DNA of 64,000 nt from Caenorhabditis elegans (taxonomy: Eukaryota > Nematoda > Chromadorea > Rhabditida > Rhabditidae), in assembly GCF_000002985.6 (NCBI RefSeq), contig NC_003279.8, positions 10,230,001 to 10,294,000 of the forward strand. The letters are read 5' to 3'. Below, piece by piece: positions 61,805 to 64,000 of this stretch (positions are counted from its first letter, which is position 1; each line of letters opens with the position of its first letter). The notes beneath the pieces were generated by a model that saw only the letters and a list, made by a program, of their open reading frames with translations, did not search any database and was not told the DNA's origin. The position numbers and the translations under genes were made by a program.

Positions 61805-61854
61805 TGTGATTGATTTTATTGGCACTACTGACAACTGATCCACTTTTTGCATCC
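61805..61854 (+). repeat. Right copy of the direct repeat bounding the 2-kb block
   Basis: Partner of 59741-59796 at roughly 80% identity by eye. On the minus strand it contains AATAAA (61820-61815), which could serve as a wts-1 polyadenylation signal about 320 nt after the stop. Confidence 0.6.
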
Positions 61855-62138
61855 AAACATAGAATGTTTAATTTCTAAAAATTTCATTGAATAAAAATTC
61901 ATTTGAGCAAAAAAAAAACGAACGAAATAGTGTGGCGACATGAGAGAAAAAGAGAAAAGAAAAGAGATATTAAAAATATCTCGAATTCTGAAAACCGTAT
62001 CGAGATCATCACAGAATTAGTAAAGAGGGTAATTTGGAAAATTAAAGATAAAAATAGAAGCAAAATGAGTAAAAAATGATACTAAAACATCACATTAAAA
62101 TCATATATAATATAATCAATAAACAAATTCATGCTCTT

Positions 62139-64000
<1,862 letters not shown>

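Larger units (their letters stand above)
57950..62138. other. Intergenic region between wts-1 3' end and giant gene 5' side
   Basis: No supported gene. Another TGCCTAC-like element lies at about 58040-58085. The block 59.8-61.8 kb has more balanced base composition than its flanks and is bounded by diverged direct repeats; it contains an inverted repeat and a heptamer microsatellite, listed separately. ORFs at 59991-60244 and 61115-61321 have no splice or homology support. The wts-1 3' UTR occupies the right end. Confidence 0.5.

Noticed and set aside
61595..61813. ORF with LYAIRYT repeats
   Set aside because: It reads through a 7-bp microsatellite, so periodicity is an artefact and all three frames give the same repeat.

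Overview
This is nematode nuclear DNA, almost certainly Caenorhabditis elegans (probably the chromosome I region around lin-11). The evidence is AT-rich intergenic DNA, many short introns with GT..TTTCAG borders, a complete Tc3 transposon, and recognisable worm orthologues of casein kinase 1 gamma (csnk-1), the LIM-homeodomain factor LIN-11 and the LATS/Warts kinase (wts-1). Gene models were rebuilt by hand from splice sites and phase. Summed exon lengths give whole codons for every main gene except the giant gene, where the mismatch exposes a local sequence anomaly.

Layout. 1-1.2 kb: the 5' coding end of csnk-1 (minus strand), running off the left edge. 1.2-18.3 kb: a 17-kb divergent intergenic region between csnk-1 and lin-11, holding an intact Tc3 (9328-11663), a few low-confidence small ORFs and repeat remnants. 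18.3-25.1 kb: all ten coding exons of lin-11 (plus strand). 25.8-27.6 kb: an FBXO28-like F-box gene (minus). 27.9-32.1 kb: an unrecognised 391-codon gene (minus) that lies 223 bp upstream of the F-box gene and probably forms an operon with it. 34.5-49.2 kb: a giant minus-strand gene whose one huge exon encodes about 46 nearly identical 77-residue repeats (231 bp each) in two sequence families. 49.2-62.1 kb: a long region without a clear gene, probably upstream/5' sequence of the giant gene, with a possible distal 5' exon at 57.9 kb, paired CCAAT boxes, paired Grainyhead-type sites, inverted repeats, a dispersed TGCCTAC-type repeat family and a heptamer microsatellite. 62.1-63.7 kb: the last four coding exons of wts-1 (minus), which continues past the right edge.

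The genes do not form one pathway: csnk-1 is a membrane-associated kinase, lin-11 a developmental transcription factor, wts-1 the Hippo-pathway kinase. The most unusual content is the giant repeat protein. Its array combines two homogenised repeat families meeting at a sharp boundary near 41.70 kb, partly chimeric units and a 9-unit higher-order period. A cluster of four extra C bases at 46361-46392 breaks the frame. Removing those four bases makes the 12-kb exon exactly 4015 codons and gives a protein of about 4401 residues.
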